In this document: positions 17,317-25,865 of the stretch, in pieces
Layout: every line of letters begins with the position of its first letter
Numbering within the stretch: position 1 is the first letter of the stretch
NCBI GenBank assembly: GCA_963826505.1
Contig: CAWGXG010000007.1
Coordinates: 124,001-188,000, forward strand
Origin: CAWGXG01 sp963826505
Lineage (GTDB): Bacteria; Chloroflexota; Anaerolineae; Aggregatilineales; Aggregatilineaceae
Direction: 5' to 3'
DNA length: 64,000 bases
Program-made: the position numbers and the translations under genes
The notes under the pieces: generated by a model
The model's input: only the letters and a program-made list of their open reading frames with translations
Database searches by the model: none
Told to the model about the DNA's origin: nothing

Positions 17317-17698
17317 TGGAGGTGGAGGGAATTGAACCCTCGTCCGAAAGACTCGACCACAAACGTCTACAAGCATAGCCCGCATCTTGGTTTCGCGCGC
17401 AGTCACCCAAGCAGGCAGGGGTCTACCACACGCTAGCCGATAAGGTCTTTGCCGCTCGGTATCGGCGTCGGAGCGGCGCACCCTATTTTTTGTGACGCCT
17501 GCTTGTCGCCCGAATAGGTACGGTCGGGGCAGACGGATGACCCTCAGGTCATCTTTTGCCTACCAGGTTGCTTACGCAGCCATGGCGAGGCGTGGAGTGC
17601 TTTGGTTGGCACTTGTTGTTTTGCTCTGGATTAACGAGGGTAGAGCGCCTCGGCTTGCAGTCTGTGACCAACCTCCCCCGTCGAAGCCTGTCACCCCC
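17317..17698 (-). ncRNA. ssrA: Transfer-messenger RNA
   Basis: Rescues stalled ribosomes with SmpB and tags the incomplete protein for degradation. The 5' end GGGGGUGACAGGCUUCGAC and the 3' T-arm with GGUUCAAUUCC are diagnostic. The 5' GGGGGUG pairs with 3' CACCUCC as the acceptor stem, with one G-U pair, and the discriminator A is at 17317. CCA is not encoded (ACA follows). A tag reading frame ends with codons for RLAMAA and a TAA at 17572-17574. A start at GCC AAC would give ANQSTPRLAMAA; the exact resume codon is inferred. About 382 nucleotides. Confidence 0.96.
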
Positions 17699-17709
17699 TT
17701 ACATTGGTT

Positions 17710-17738
17710 ATTATAGCAGAAGTCCGTCCTGTTTTGAA
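17710..17738 (-). promoter_or_regulatory. Promoter of ssrA
   Basis: On the minus strand TATAAT is at 17710-17715, and TTCAAA, a 4-of-6 match to the -35 consensus, is at 17733-17738 with a 17-base spacer. Transcription would begin a few bases before the mature tmRNA 5' end. Confidence 0.65.
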
Positions 17739-17803
17739 TAGCCGAAACGGAAAAAACACGTTAGAACAGGATAGGCGGCACGATTAGAAAAGGGGACAAC
17801 AGT

Positions 17804-18784
17804 ATGCGAGCACTCGTCATTGACCAGCCCGGCGCGCTGGATAACCTGCATCTGGCCGAACTTCCGGTGCCAGAACCGGGACCGGGCACGCTGCGGGTGC
17901 GCGTCGAGGCGGTGGGCCTCAACCCGGTAGATTACAAACTGTTGATGGGCGGCGGACATCCCGCCTGGATCTATCCCTTCGTGCCCGGTTTGGACGTGGC
18001 GGGCGTGGTCGATGCCGTGGGGCCGGACGTGGACGGCTGGCAGCCCGGCGTGCGCGTCTTTTATCACGGCGATCTGTCGAAGCCCGGCGGGCTGGCCGAG
18101 TATGCCACGATTGACGCGCGGGCGGCGGCCCGTATCCCGGACAGCGTGACCTCCATTGCGGCGGCGGCGCTGCCCTGCGCGGGCCTGACGGCTTACCAAG
18201 CGGTGGTCCGCAAGCTGCGCGTCGGGCCGGAGGACACGGTTCTGATTCATGGCGGAGCGGGCGGCGTCGGCGGGTTTGGGGTGCAGTTGGCCACCCGCGC
18301 TGGCGCGACTGTGATCACCACGTGTTCGCCGCACAACCTGGACTACGTGCAGAAGCTTGGCGCACAGTATGCCATCGACTATACGCACGAAGACGTGAGC
18401 GCCCGCGTCCTGGAGATCACCGGCGGGCGCGGCGTGGACGCGGCGGTCGATGTGGTGAGCACCGCCAGTGCCACCGAAGCCTTGCTGCTGCTGGCCTTTG
18501 GGGGACGGCTGGCCTGCGTCGAAGCGCTGCCGGACTTCCGGCAGTGGCACATGTTCGACAACGGCGTGACGGTCCACGAGATCGCGCTGGGCGGCGCGCA
18601 CGCTTCGGGCGATCCGCGCGCTATTCGCGATCTGGCGCGCATGGGCGAAGAGCTGGCCGCGTTGGTCGCTGCCGGGACGATCGATCCGATGGTGGGCGAC
18701 GTGGTGGCGCTGGACGAAGTGCCGAACGCGCTGCACGAGCTGGCTGAACGTCACGTGCGCGGCAAGATCGTGGCACGGGTGTAA
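17804..18784 (+). CDS. Zinc-independent alcohol dehydrogenase/quinone oxidoreductase family protein
   Basis: Medium-chain dehydrogenase/reductase. The N-terminal GroES-like domain (1-120) contains VEAVGLNPVDYKLLMG and GLDVAGVVDAVG. The Rossmann domain has AAALPCAGLTAYQAV and the nucleotide loop HGGAGGVGGFGVQLA near 147-161. The structural zinc cysteines of classical alcohol dehydrogenases are absent, which points to the NADPH quinone oxidoreductase branch. 326 residues, normal length. AAAAGGGGA precedes ATG by about eight bases. It stands alone between ssrA and htpG. The substrate cannot be predicted. Confidence 0.88.
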   Translation: MRALVIDQPGALDNLHLAELPVPEPGPGTLRVRVEAVGLNPVDYKLLMGGGHPAWIYPFVPGLDVAGVVDAVGPDVDGWQPGVRVFYHGDLSKPGGLAEYATIDARAAARIPDSVTSIAAAALPCAGLTAYQAVVRKLRVGPEDTVLIHGGAGGVGGFGVQLATRAGATVITTCSPHNLDYVQKLGAQYAIDYTHEDVSARVLEITGGRGVDAAVDVVSTASATEALLLLAFGGRLACVEALPDFRQWHMFDNGVTVHEIALGGAHASGDPRAIRDLARMGEELAALVAAGTIDPMVGDVVALDEVPNALHELAERHVRGKIVARV

Positions 18785-18821
18785 GCCGACCCGGCTTCAC
18801 GAGAAGCTGCACTGGATCAAC

Positions 18822-18861
18822 AAAAAACGGGCGGGCCCGGTGAAATAGCGGATCCGCCCGT
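18822..18861 (-). terminator. Terminator of htpG
   Basis: ACGGGCGG at 18827-18834 pairs with CCGCCCGT at 18854-18861. On the minus strand the stem is followed by six T residues (the A run at 18822-18827), so it ends htpG. It may also stop the converging oxidoreductase transcript. Confidence 0.8.
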
Positions 18862-18883
18862 ACTGAGTTTTGCAATGCGTCGA

Positions 18884-20776
18884 TCAGTCCGTCTGAGGGC
18901 GGCGTGTGGCGAACTCCAACAGGGTCTCGATGCGCCCCACCATATCCGCCGGGTTGGGATGGATGCCATCCATCAGCAGAGCGCTTTCGTACACCTGCTC
19001 GATCACCTGGTCGATCAGTGGCGCGCTGGAATCCTGCGCGATCCAGGCTGACAGGTTGTTGATCAAGGGGTGGCTGCGGTTGATTTCGAGAATGCGGCGC
19101 GGGGCATCGACCTCTTTTTCAAGCATGCGGTACACGCGCTGCACATTGCGATCGGGCTGGCCTTCCGGCGACGCCAGCCGCACCGGGTGATTTTTGAGCA
19201 GCTTCGACGCGCGTACTTCGACCACACGCTCGCCCAACACGTCCGCGAAACGCTGGCGCACCACTTCGAACGGCTCATCGTCCAACCGTTCGGTTTCATC
19301 TTCGGCCTGTTCCGCCGCATCATCACCGGGCAGTTCCAGACCGGCATCGTCCACGTTTTTCAGCGGCTTGCCGTCGAACTCGGTCAGGTTCATCAGCATG
19401 AAGCTGTCGACGGTATCGGTGAGATAGATCACTTCGATGTCGCGCGCTTTGAAGGGATCCAGGTGCGGGCTGTTGCCGACCGAGCGCACATCATCGGTGA
19501 GGATGTAGTAAATGTGTTCCTGAGCATCCCGCATGCGGCCCACATAATCCGCCAGCGCGACGGTAGGATGCTCGCCATCGCTGACTGACGAATGGAAGCG
19601 CAGCAGCTTCGCCAACCGCTCGGAGTCACCCGGTTCTGTGGCGATCCCCTCTTTGACGAACACGCCAAACTCGTTCCAAAATTCCGCGTAACGATCGGGA
19701 TCGTCGGCAGCGAGGCGTTCCAACTCGCCCAGCAGCTTACCCTTAAGCGACTGGCCGATGCGTTTGATCTGGTGCGTAGTCTGGATCAATTCGCGTGCCA
19801 CGTTGAGCGGCAGGTCTTCAGAATCGACCACGCCGTCCACAAAGCGCAGGTAGTTGGGCAGAAAGTCCTTGTAGTATTCTTGAATAAGCACTTTGCGCGT
19901 GTAGAGCTTCAGCCCGTGATCGGTGCGCAGCGTGAAAAGACCGCGATCGGCTTGCTTGGGGATGAACAACACGCTGTAGAACTGCACGGGCGCGTCCGAG
20001 ACAACGTGCAGATGCAGCAGCGGGTCGTTAAAATCCATCGTTAACTGGTGGTAGAAGCTGTTGTAATCCTCGTCGGAAACGTCGCGGGCCGGTCTGCGCC
20101 ACAGCGCGGTACGCTGGTTGGCCGCCTCCTCCCCGATATAGACCGGGAAGGGAATGAAGTCGGAGTGTTTCTTGACGATGGCGCGCAGACGGTACTCTTC
20201 CAGAAATTCCCGCGCTTCTTCCTTTACAAAGACCGTAATGTCCGTGCCGCGCGTCTCTTTTTCCGCCGGTTCGATCGCAAAGGTCGTGCTGCCGTCGGAC
20301 GTCCACTGCCAGGCCGTGTCATCCGGGCGATACGAGCGCGACGTCACCGTCACCTTATCCGCGATCATGAAGACGGAATAGAACCCCACGCCGAACTGCC
20401 CGATCAGATCGCTGGACGGGCCGTCGGTGCCGCCCTGCTCTTTCATGCGCTGAAGAAAAGCCGCCGCGCCCGACTGCGCGATCGTGCCCAGGTTGGCGAT
20501 CAGCTCGTCGCGATTCATGCCCACGCCCAAATCAGAGATTGTGAGCGTGCCCGCGTCTTTGTCCGCCGCAATGTGGACCGCCAGCTCGGCTTCGGCGTTG
20601 AGCACATTGTCATCGCGCAGCATTTCGAATTGCATGCGGTTGAGCGCGTCGGATGCGTTCGAGATCAACTCGCGCAGGAAGATTTCGCGCTCGGTATAGA
20701 GCGAATGGACGAGAATATTAAGCAGTTGCTGGATTTCGGCTTGAAAGGTGAATGTTTCGGGTGTTGGGGCGCTCAT
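18884..20776 (-). CDS. htpG: Molecular chaperone HtpG (Hsp90 family)
   Basis: Cytoplasmic ATP-dependent chaperone. The N-terminal GHKL ATPase domain shows LRELISNASDALN and the loop DLGVGMNRDEL, followed by IGQFGVGFYS. The middle domain has the usual FIPFPVYI and YTRKVLIQEYYKDFLPNYLRF. The C-terminal dimerisation domain ends the protein. 630 residues, almost exactly the usual length. ATG 20776 has GGAG eight bases upstream; the frame opens earlier at 20836 but without support. Single gene with its own terminator. Confidence 0.97.
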   Translation of the reverse strand: MSAPTPETFTFQAEIQQLLNILVHSLYTEREIFLRELISNASDALNRMQFEMLRDDNVLNAEAELAVHIAADKDAGTLTISDLGVGMNRDELIANLGTIAQSGAAAFLQRMKEQGGTDGPSSDLIGQFGVGFYSVFMIADKVTVTSRSYRPDDTAWQWTSDGSTTFAIEPAEKETRGTDITVFVKEEAREFLEEYRLRAIVKKHSDFIPFPVYIGEEAANQRTALWRRPARDVSDEDYNSFYHQLTMDFNDPLLHLHVVSDAPVQFYSVLFIPKQADRGLFTLRTDHGLKLYTRKVLIQEYYKDFLPNYLRFVDGVVDSEDLPLNVARELIQTTHQIKRIGQSLKGKLLGELERLAADDPDRYAEFWNEFGVFVKEGIATEPGDSERLAKLLRFHSSVSDGEHPTVALADYVGRMRDAQEHIYYILTDDVRSVGNSPHLDPFKARDIEVIYLTDTVDSFMLMNLTEFDGKPLKNVDDAGLELPGDDAAEQAEDETERLDDEPFEVVRQRFADVLGERVVEVRASKLLKNHPVRLASPEGQPDRNVQRVYRMLEKEVDAPRRILEINRSHPLINNLSAWIAQDSSAPLIDQVIEQVYESALLMDGIHPNPADMVGRIETLLEFATRRPQTD

Positions 20777-20936
20777 GGCAGGGACTCCGGACCGTAACAG
20801 AATCATCGATTGCAATGATTCAGCGCATACAGACACGTAAACTCATCTTAGTGTAATAGCATGCGCGCGTAAGATTCATCTCAACGGCGTGTAAAAAGAT
20901 CATAAGAAACGCGCTCAGCGCGTGGTTACGCCGCAA

Positions 20937-21725
20937 TCACAACTGGAACATGAAGCGCATGGCCACCACCAGCAGGAACACGCCATACAGGCGCTTCACG
21001 GTGGTCGAGGGCAGCCCTAACGCAATGCGCGCGCCGATGAACCCGCCGCACACCAACCCCAGCGCGATGAAGGCCACGACGCTCAGCTCGATCTTGCCAG
21101 CGTTGTAATAGGAGAGGACCGCGCCCGATCCAACCGGGGGCAGCAGCGCAGTGAGCGACGTGCCGATCGCCTGTTTATGAGGAAAATGCAGGACCGTGAC
21201 CAATGCGGGGACGATCACAATTCCGCCACCGATGCCGAACAGGCCCGAAGCGATACCGGCCAGCAGGCCCACGCCCAGCAACACGGGCCATGCCACCTGC
21301 GGCGGCGGCTCTTCTTTGGCAATGGGGATTACGACGTGGTTATGTTGGGCATTCCACAGCTTACGCGGCTCGACGAAGCGCCAGCTCACCCACAGCAAAA
21401 AGACGGCATACGCGCGCTGAAGCAGGCCATCGGGTAAATTCAGCGCCAACTGTGCCCCCATCAACCCGCCGATGAACAGCCCAATCATGATCAGCACCGC
21501 CGGGCCGATCTGAAGCTCGTGGGCGCGGTAATAGGCCACCACCGCAAAGAACGTCACCGGCATCACCAGCACGCCCAGGGAAGTCCCCATGGCCTCCTGT
21601 AATTCGTAGCCGAAGATTACACTCAGTCCAGGAACGAGGACGACCCCACCGCCGATTCCAAACATACCCGATAATATCCCGGCGGTCAGGCCGAGGATGG
21701 CAAACGCCCAGACGTGTTCTGGCAT
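20937..21725 (-). CDS. TauE/SafE (TSUP) family membrane transporter
   Basis: Eight-helix membrane protein of the TauE/SafE family, members of which move sulfite, sulfonates or other organic anions. Two internal repeats each carry the family glycine motif: LSGMFGIGGGVVLVPG near the start and ASGLFGIGGGIVIVPA in the second half. 263 residues from ATG 21725, which has GGAG eight bases upstream. The neighbours (htpG and a GNAT) give no hint about the substrate. Confidence 0.9.
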   Translation of the reverse strand: MPEHVWAFAILGLTAGILSGMFGIGGGVVLVPGLSVIFGYELQEAMGTSLGVLVMPVTFFAVVAYYRAHELQIGPAVLIMIGLFIGGLMGAQLALNLPDGLLQRAYAVFLLWVSWRFVEPRKLWNAQHNHVVIPIAKEEPPPQVAWPVLLGVGLLAGIASGLFGIGGGIVIVPALVTVLHFPHKQAIGTSLTALLPPVGSGAVLSYYNAGKIELSVVAFIALGLVCGGFIGARIALGLPSTTVKRLYGVFLLVVAMRFMFQL

Positions 21726-21795
21726 GCGAAAGGCTCCGATCGTGGAAAAATGGTTCGCAGATTTTAACGCGCTGCATTGTACCACGCCCGCGCCG

Positions 21796-22392
21796 TCATG
21801 GCACCGTTGGGCCGCCCGCGCTGTTACGCGCCTCCCACTCGCGGCGCAGCAAGCCGTACAGCAGCATGTCGTAAAGCTGCCCGTCGCGCTGCAAGAACTC
21901 GCGGTAGGTGCCTTCGCGCTGGAATCCGAATTTCTCGTACAGGTGGATGGCGGTGGCGTTGTAGCTGAACACGGTCAGCTGCACCCGCCGGAGATTCAAC
22001 TCGCCGAAGGCAAACCGCAGCAGCACGTCCAGCGCGTCCGACCCGCAGCCGCGCCCGCGCCAGGCCGGGTCGCCAATGCCGATCGACATCCACGCCACGT
22101 CCAGCGACCAGACGATCCCGTCCAGGTCGCAGGTCCCGATCACCGCCTCGGAATCGACAGGCCGGATCGCGAAAGTGAACGCCGACGGGGATTTTTGCTG
22201 TTCGGTGATGTAGTCTTCGATCTGTTTTTGCGTGCGCGGATAGGCGGGCGTGGCGTCCCACAGACGCACGAAACCGGCATCGCGATACCAGCTTGCCAGC
22301 GCCGGGATATCGCCCGGCTCGATCGCGGTCAGCCGCACGGTCTTTCCGGCCAGTGGATTGGTGTTTGTTATGGGGTGTGTATTATCTGTCAA
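21796..22392 (-). CDS. GNAT acetyltransferase, RimJ/RimL-like
   Basis: Transfers an acetyl group from acetyl-CoA to an amine. RLTAIEPGDIPAL begins the domain, the acetyl-CoA loop is PAWRGRGCGSDAL, and the C-terminal motif is YNATAIHLYEKFGFQREGTYRE. About 198 residues from TTG 22392, which has AGGAG eight bases upstream; the longer frame to 22500 overlaps the preceding gene. It follows the gene ending at 22419 by 26 bases on the same strand, so the two may be one operon. Target unknown. Confidence 0.85.
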   Translation of the reverse strand: MTDNTHPITNTNPLAGKTVRLTAIEPGDIPALASWYRDAGFVRLWDATPAYPRTQKQIEDYITEQQKSPSAFTFAIRPVDSEAVIGTCDLDGIVWSLDVAWMSIGIGDPAWRGRGCGSDALDVLLRFAFGELNLRRVQLTVFSYNATAIHLYEKFGFQREGTYREFLQRDGQLYDMLLYGLLRREWEARNSAGGPTVP

Positions 22393-22418
22393 CAGGGTTG
22401 GCTCCTGATAAGCGGCAA

Positions 22419-23123
22419 TCAGCGCCGCAGCGTAACATTTTCCGGCGCGCTCACCGCGCCCAGCTTCGTGACGATAGCGCTGTAGGTGCTGACCAGCCAT
22501 TCTTCAGACAGCGCCGCCAGATCGCGTATGGCAAGTAGACTTTCCAGATGATCGAAGACGCGGCGCGCTTCGTGCATATCCAGGTTGAACGCGCCCGCGC
22601 CGTCCAGCGCTGCGCGCGACGTGTCGAAGGTCGAGCCAGCCGCATAATTGATCGTAGCGTTAGTCTCCACGCGCCCGCCCAGCGAAAAATACATGCGCCA
22701 TCCCCGCCGCCGGGCTTCCGAAATGATCTTGTTAGCGTCGCTGCCCCAGGATTCCTTGGCGAAGCCGCACCCGCTGTGATGAGTCACCGCCAGGGTGAGC
22801 AGCTCGCTATCGTTCAGCGTGTCGAGTTTATGCCGCCCGTCGCTGTCATCGACGTGAAACGCACAGCGCTGACCGGCGCGCGACGACGCACGCTCCGTCA
22901 GGTCGAAGGCACTCGTGCGGTCCAACCCCACGAGGTCCTCCAGCAGGCGCACGAACAACAGTGACGCGCCGGGGAATTGCGGGCCGAGATCGCGCTGTGC
23001 GGCAGCTCCGCGTCGCATCACCATCCATCTGCCAGTTTGGTGCGCGACGATAGCCGCAATGGGGCGTCCATCCACACAGCGCGCATAGCGGCTGTTTTGA
23101 TCCACCCAATACGTTACGGGCAT
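22419..23123 (-). CDS. Hypothetical protein with HVDD and HHSGCGFA motifs
   Basis: 234 residues; I do not recognise the family with certainty. The N-terminus (TYWVDQNSRYARCVDGRP) looks globular and soluble, without signal or membrane segment. The centre has FHVDDSDGRHKLDTLND followed by LAVTHHSGCGFAKESWG. The His/Cys/Asp arrangement suggests a metal site and recalls proteins annotated as cadmium-type carbonic anhydrase-like, but I cannot confirm that. ATG 23123 has AGGAG about ten bases upstream; the longer reading frame to 23630 runs antisense through glpK and is rejected. Likely cotranscribed with the following GNAT gene. Confidence 0.6.
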   Translation of the reverse strand: MPVTYWVDQNSRYARCVDGRPIAAIVAHQTGRWMVMRRGAAAQRDLGPQFPGASLLFVRLLEDLVGLDRTSAFDLTERASSRAGQRCAFHVDDSDGRHKLDTLNDSELLTLAVTHHSGCGFAKESWGSDANKIISEARRRGWRMYFSLGGRVETNATINYAAGSTFDTSRAALDGAGAFNLDMHEARRVFDHLESLLAIRDLAALSEEWLVSTYSAIVTKLGAVSAPENVTLRR

Positions 23124-23194
23124 GTGCTGCGATCTCCTGTGATAAAGTGAACAGCGGTCAGTGGTCAGCGGGCGAGTAAAGCGGCCCCTTCGGG

Positions 23195-24691
23195 CTACTC
23201 GCGCACCCAGTCCTTGGCGCGGCTGACGGCGCGCTGCCATTCGGCGACCAACGCGCTGCGTTCCGCGTCGGACATGCGCGGCTCGAAAGTGCGTTCCAGC
23301 GACCACTGCGCGGCGAGCGCTTCCACGCCGGGCCAGAACCCAGTCGCCAGCCCGGCCAGATAAGCCGCGCCGAGCGCGGTCGTTTCGGTGACGGCGGGAC
23401 GCTGCACCGGCACGCCGAGCACATCCGCCTGAATTTGCATCAGCAGGTTGTTGGCCGCCGCGCCGCCATCCACACGCAGCGCGCTGAGCGTGATCCCGGA
23501 ATCGCGGTGCATGGCGTCTAGCACGTCGCGCGATTGCAGGGCGATAGCGTTGAGCGTGGCGCGGGCGATGTGGGCGCGTGTCGTCCCGCGTGTGACGCCG
23601 AGCAGCGTACCGCGCGCATAGGCGTCCCAATGCGGCGCGCCCAATCCGACGAAGGCGGGCACGAATGTCACGCCCTCGGCGCTTTCAACGCTGGCCGCCA
23701 GCGGCTCGACATCCGGCGCGCTGTCGATGATCTGGAGTCCGTCGCGCAGCCATTGGACCGCCGCGCCCGCCACGAAGACGCTGCCTTCCAGCGCGTAGAT
23801 CACCGGCTGGCCGCTGAGCTGCCACGCGATAGTCGTCAGCAGGCCGGAATCGGAGCGCACGCCCTGCGTGCCCGTGTTGAGCAGTACAAAGCTGCCGGTG
23901 CCATACGTGTTCTTGGCCATGCCCGGCCGCAAACACGCCTGCCCGAAGGTGGCCGCCTGCTGGTCGCCCGCGATGCCCGCCAGCGGAATCGGCGCGCCGA
24001 GAAAATGCGGGATCGTCTCGCCGTAGACGGCGCTGGACGGTTTGACCTCCGGCAGCAGGCTGCGCGGAATCTTAAGATAGGCGAGGATGTCGTCGTCCCA
24101 TGTGCCGGTGTGGATGTTATAGAGCAATGTGCGGCTGGCGTTAGTCACATCGGTGATGTGCAGCGCGCCCCCGCTCAGATTCCACAACAGCCAGCTATCG
24201 ACCGTGCCAAACGCCAGATCACCTGCTTCAGCGCGCGCGCGGACGCCGGGCACGTTGTCCAGCAGCCACGCGACTTTCGTGCCGGAAAAATAGGCATCCG
24301 TGACGAGGCCAGTCTTGGCGCGCAGCGTGGCGTCGAAGCCGTCAGCGCGGATGGCGTCACACAGGGCGGCGGTGCGGCGGCACTGCCACACGATCGCGTT
24401 ATAGACCGGCTCGCCGGTCTTGCGATCCCAGATCAGTGTCGTCTCGCGCTGGTTGGTGATGCCGATCGCGGCCACGTCCGCCGCGCTGAGCTTGACCTGA
24501 TCCAACACGGCGCGGGCCGTATCGCGCTGAGTGCGCCAGATGTCATGTGGATTATGCTCAACCCAGCCGGGCCGGGGGAAGATCTGGGGAAATTCCTGTT
24601 GGGCGGTGGCGATGGGCTGCCCCCCCTCGTCAAACAGGATCGCGCGCGAGCTGGTCGTCCCCTGGTCCAGCGCCAAAATAGTCTTTGCCAT
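23195..24691 (-). CDS. glpK: Glycerol kinase
   Basis: Phosphorylates glycerol to glycerol 3-phosphate with ATP in the cytoplasm. The FGGY fold is clear: LALDQGTTSSRAILFD at the start, GWVEHNPHDIW, ITNQRETTLIWD, then GIAGDQQAATFGQ and the C-terminal signature LRVDGGAAANNLLMQ. 498 residues from ATG 24691, as expected; AAAGGTG lies about nine bases upstream. No glycerol facilitator, glpD or glpR is next to it. Confidence 0.96.
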   Translation of the reverse strand: MAKTILALDQGTTSSRAILFDEGGQPIATAQQEFPQIFPRPGWVEHNPHDIWRTQRDTARAVLDQVKLSAADVAAIGITNQRETTLIWDRKTGEPVYNAIVWQCRRTAALCDAIRADGFDATLRAKTGLVTDAYFSGTKVAWLLDNVPGVRARAEAGDLAFGTVDSWLLWNLSGGALHITDVTNASRTLLYNIHTGTWDDDILAYLKIPRSLLPEVKPSSAVYGETIPHFLGAPIPLAGIAGDQQAATFGQACLRPGMAKNTYGTGSFVLLNTGTQGVRSDSGLLTTIAWQLSGQPVIYALEGSVFVAGAAVQWLRDGLQIIDSAPDVEPLAASVESAEGVTFVPAFVGLGAPHWDAYARGTLLGVTRGTTRAHIARATLNAIALQSRDVLDAMHRDSGITLSALRVDGGAAANNLLMQIQADVLGVPVQRPAVTETTALGAAYLAGLATGFWPGVEALAAQWSLERTFEPRMSDAERSALVAEWQRAVSRAKDWVRE

Positions 24692-24741
24692 CGTCCAAAT
24701 CACCTTTCAGAACACGCTCTTGCAAGCCTGCGCTGGGATGT

Positions 24742-24747
24742 ATTATA
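24742..24747 (-). promoter_or_regulatory. Probable -10 element for glpK
   Basis: TATAAT on the minus strand, 51 bases upstream of the glpK start. No good -35 is present at the right distance, so the call rests on the -10 alone. Confidence 0.35.
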
Positions 24748-24779
24748 CACTCCTGGGGAGATTTGACGGAGAAACGCAC

Positions 24780-24803
24780 ACGGGCGGCCTGCGAGCCGCC
24801 CGT
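24780..24803 (-). terminator. Terminator of the Rieske-fold gene
   Basis: A 9-base perfect stem (ACGGGCGGC with GCCGCCCGT) around a 6-base loop lies 50 bases after the stop of the Rieske-fold gene. On the minus strand it is followed by GTGCGTTTC, a weak T run. Confidence 0.6.
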
Positions 24804-24854
24804 GCTGTGTTGTGGTAGAGGGTTCGAGCAACCGCCGACTCGGCGGCACCAGAG

Positions 24855-25208
24855 CTATGGCAGATGAACGTACACGTGGTCATTCACGACACGTACCGCG
24901 TACACAGTCAGCCAGTCCGATTCCAGAGCAGGCTGTCCCCCGCCAACGTAACGCCCGGTGCTCAAATCGTAGTGCGCGCCAGTCGTGGGGGCGGTGATCA
25001 CCCCGTTGAGGACGCGACCGTGTGCGATTGAGCCGCCTGTCACCGGGCAGCGATCTTCAATCGCGAAAATCTTGCTGTCACAGGTGACAAGCAAGAGCTT
25101 GCGATTGTCGATGTAGAAATGCTTCTTGCCTCTTGCCGGAAGGGCTTCGCGGTCACACACCAGCGTGTAGTTCTCCGGCGCGCCCTTTTCAACTGTAGTG
25201 GACACCAT
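24855..25208 (-). CDS. Rieske-fold protein lacking the 2Fe-2S ligands
   Basis: 117 residues with the layout of a small Rieske ferredoxin: KLLLVTCDSKIFAIEDRCPVTGG, then GRVLNGVITAP and HYDLSTGRYVGG near the C-terminus. Canonical proteins bind the cluster through CxH and CxxH. Here the first site is CPVTG, with the cysteine but no histidine, and the second is APTTGAHYD, with neither ligand at its place. The fold is therefore likely kept while the cluster is lost, unless the two remaining cysteines and histidines act in another way. ATG 25208 has AGGAGG eight bases upstream. It is a single gene between glpK and a GNAT gene. Confidence 0.65.
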   Translation of the reverse strand: MVSTTVEKGAPENYTLVCDREALPARGKKHFYIDNRKLLLVTCDSKIFAIEDRCPVTGGSIAHGRVLNGVITAPTTGAHYDLSTGRYVGGGQPALESDWLTVYAVRVVNDHVYVHLP

Positions 25209-25411
25209 CGCCCATTCCTCCTATGACCATCTGTCGGGGCCTGGACGACTTGGTGCGCGATACCGCGCGCCAAGTGGGGAGTTCAGGTTCCTTGTCTTTA
25301 TTATATGCCAGATTAGAGGGGATAATCGGATTTTTGTATTTTTCTTATTGTTTTTGTGCATTTCGACGAAGATTTCGCTCTTATCAGGCCGCACGCCCGC
25401 GTGCGACTCGC

Positions 25412-25814
25412 TCAGCCGCCGCGCCAGATATGCAGCAGATTCATCCCATTGCGCTCGAAGCCGAGCCGTTCGTAAAACGCCACGCGCTCATCCGCGCAGA
25501 TCAGCGTGAGTTCTTCGACCTGCCCCAGGTGATTTACCAGCCGGTGCACCAGTTCCGCGCCGATGCCCTGTCCGCGCTGCGCCTCCTCGACGACCACGTC
25601 TTCGATGAACCCGCGCGTGATGCCGTCCGTGATGGCACGCGCAAACCCGACCAACCGATCGTCCTGCCAGGCGCCCGCGCACAACGAGCGATCTAACACC
25701 GTCTGGATGATGTCCGGCGGACGGGACTGCCGCCCAACTGATCTGGCTGAACAAGGGCTGGACATCACTCACGGCAATGGACCGGGTGAGAGAATAGACA
25801 ATCGGTGCGGACAC
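25412..25814 (-). CDS. GNAT acetyltransferase (frameshifted)
   Basis: C-terminal GNAT core is clear: GFIEDVVVEEAQRGQGIGAELVHRLV and AFYERLGFERNG. The N-terminus (SAPIVYSLTRSIAVSDVQPLFSQ) lies in another frame and joins near 25728. About 134 residues in total. Start GTG 25814 has GGGAG five bases upstream. The region begins 52 bases after the stop of the GNAT gene upstream, on the same strand, so both may be one unit. Substrate unknown. Confidence 0.75.
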
Positions 25815-25865
25815 GGGTGGCTCCCTGGACAGTCTCTAGCCTGCGATCGCGCCGGACGGGATGAG

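Noticed and set aside
17008..17481. Long N-terminal extension of the HNH gene
   Set aside because: The extension lies inside the tmRNA gene; the protein most likely starts at 17271 or 17235.
22419..23630. 403-codon version of the hypothetical protein
   Set aside because: The first 169 codons are antisense-frame shadow within glpK; ATG 23123 has its own ribosome binding site.
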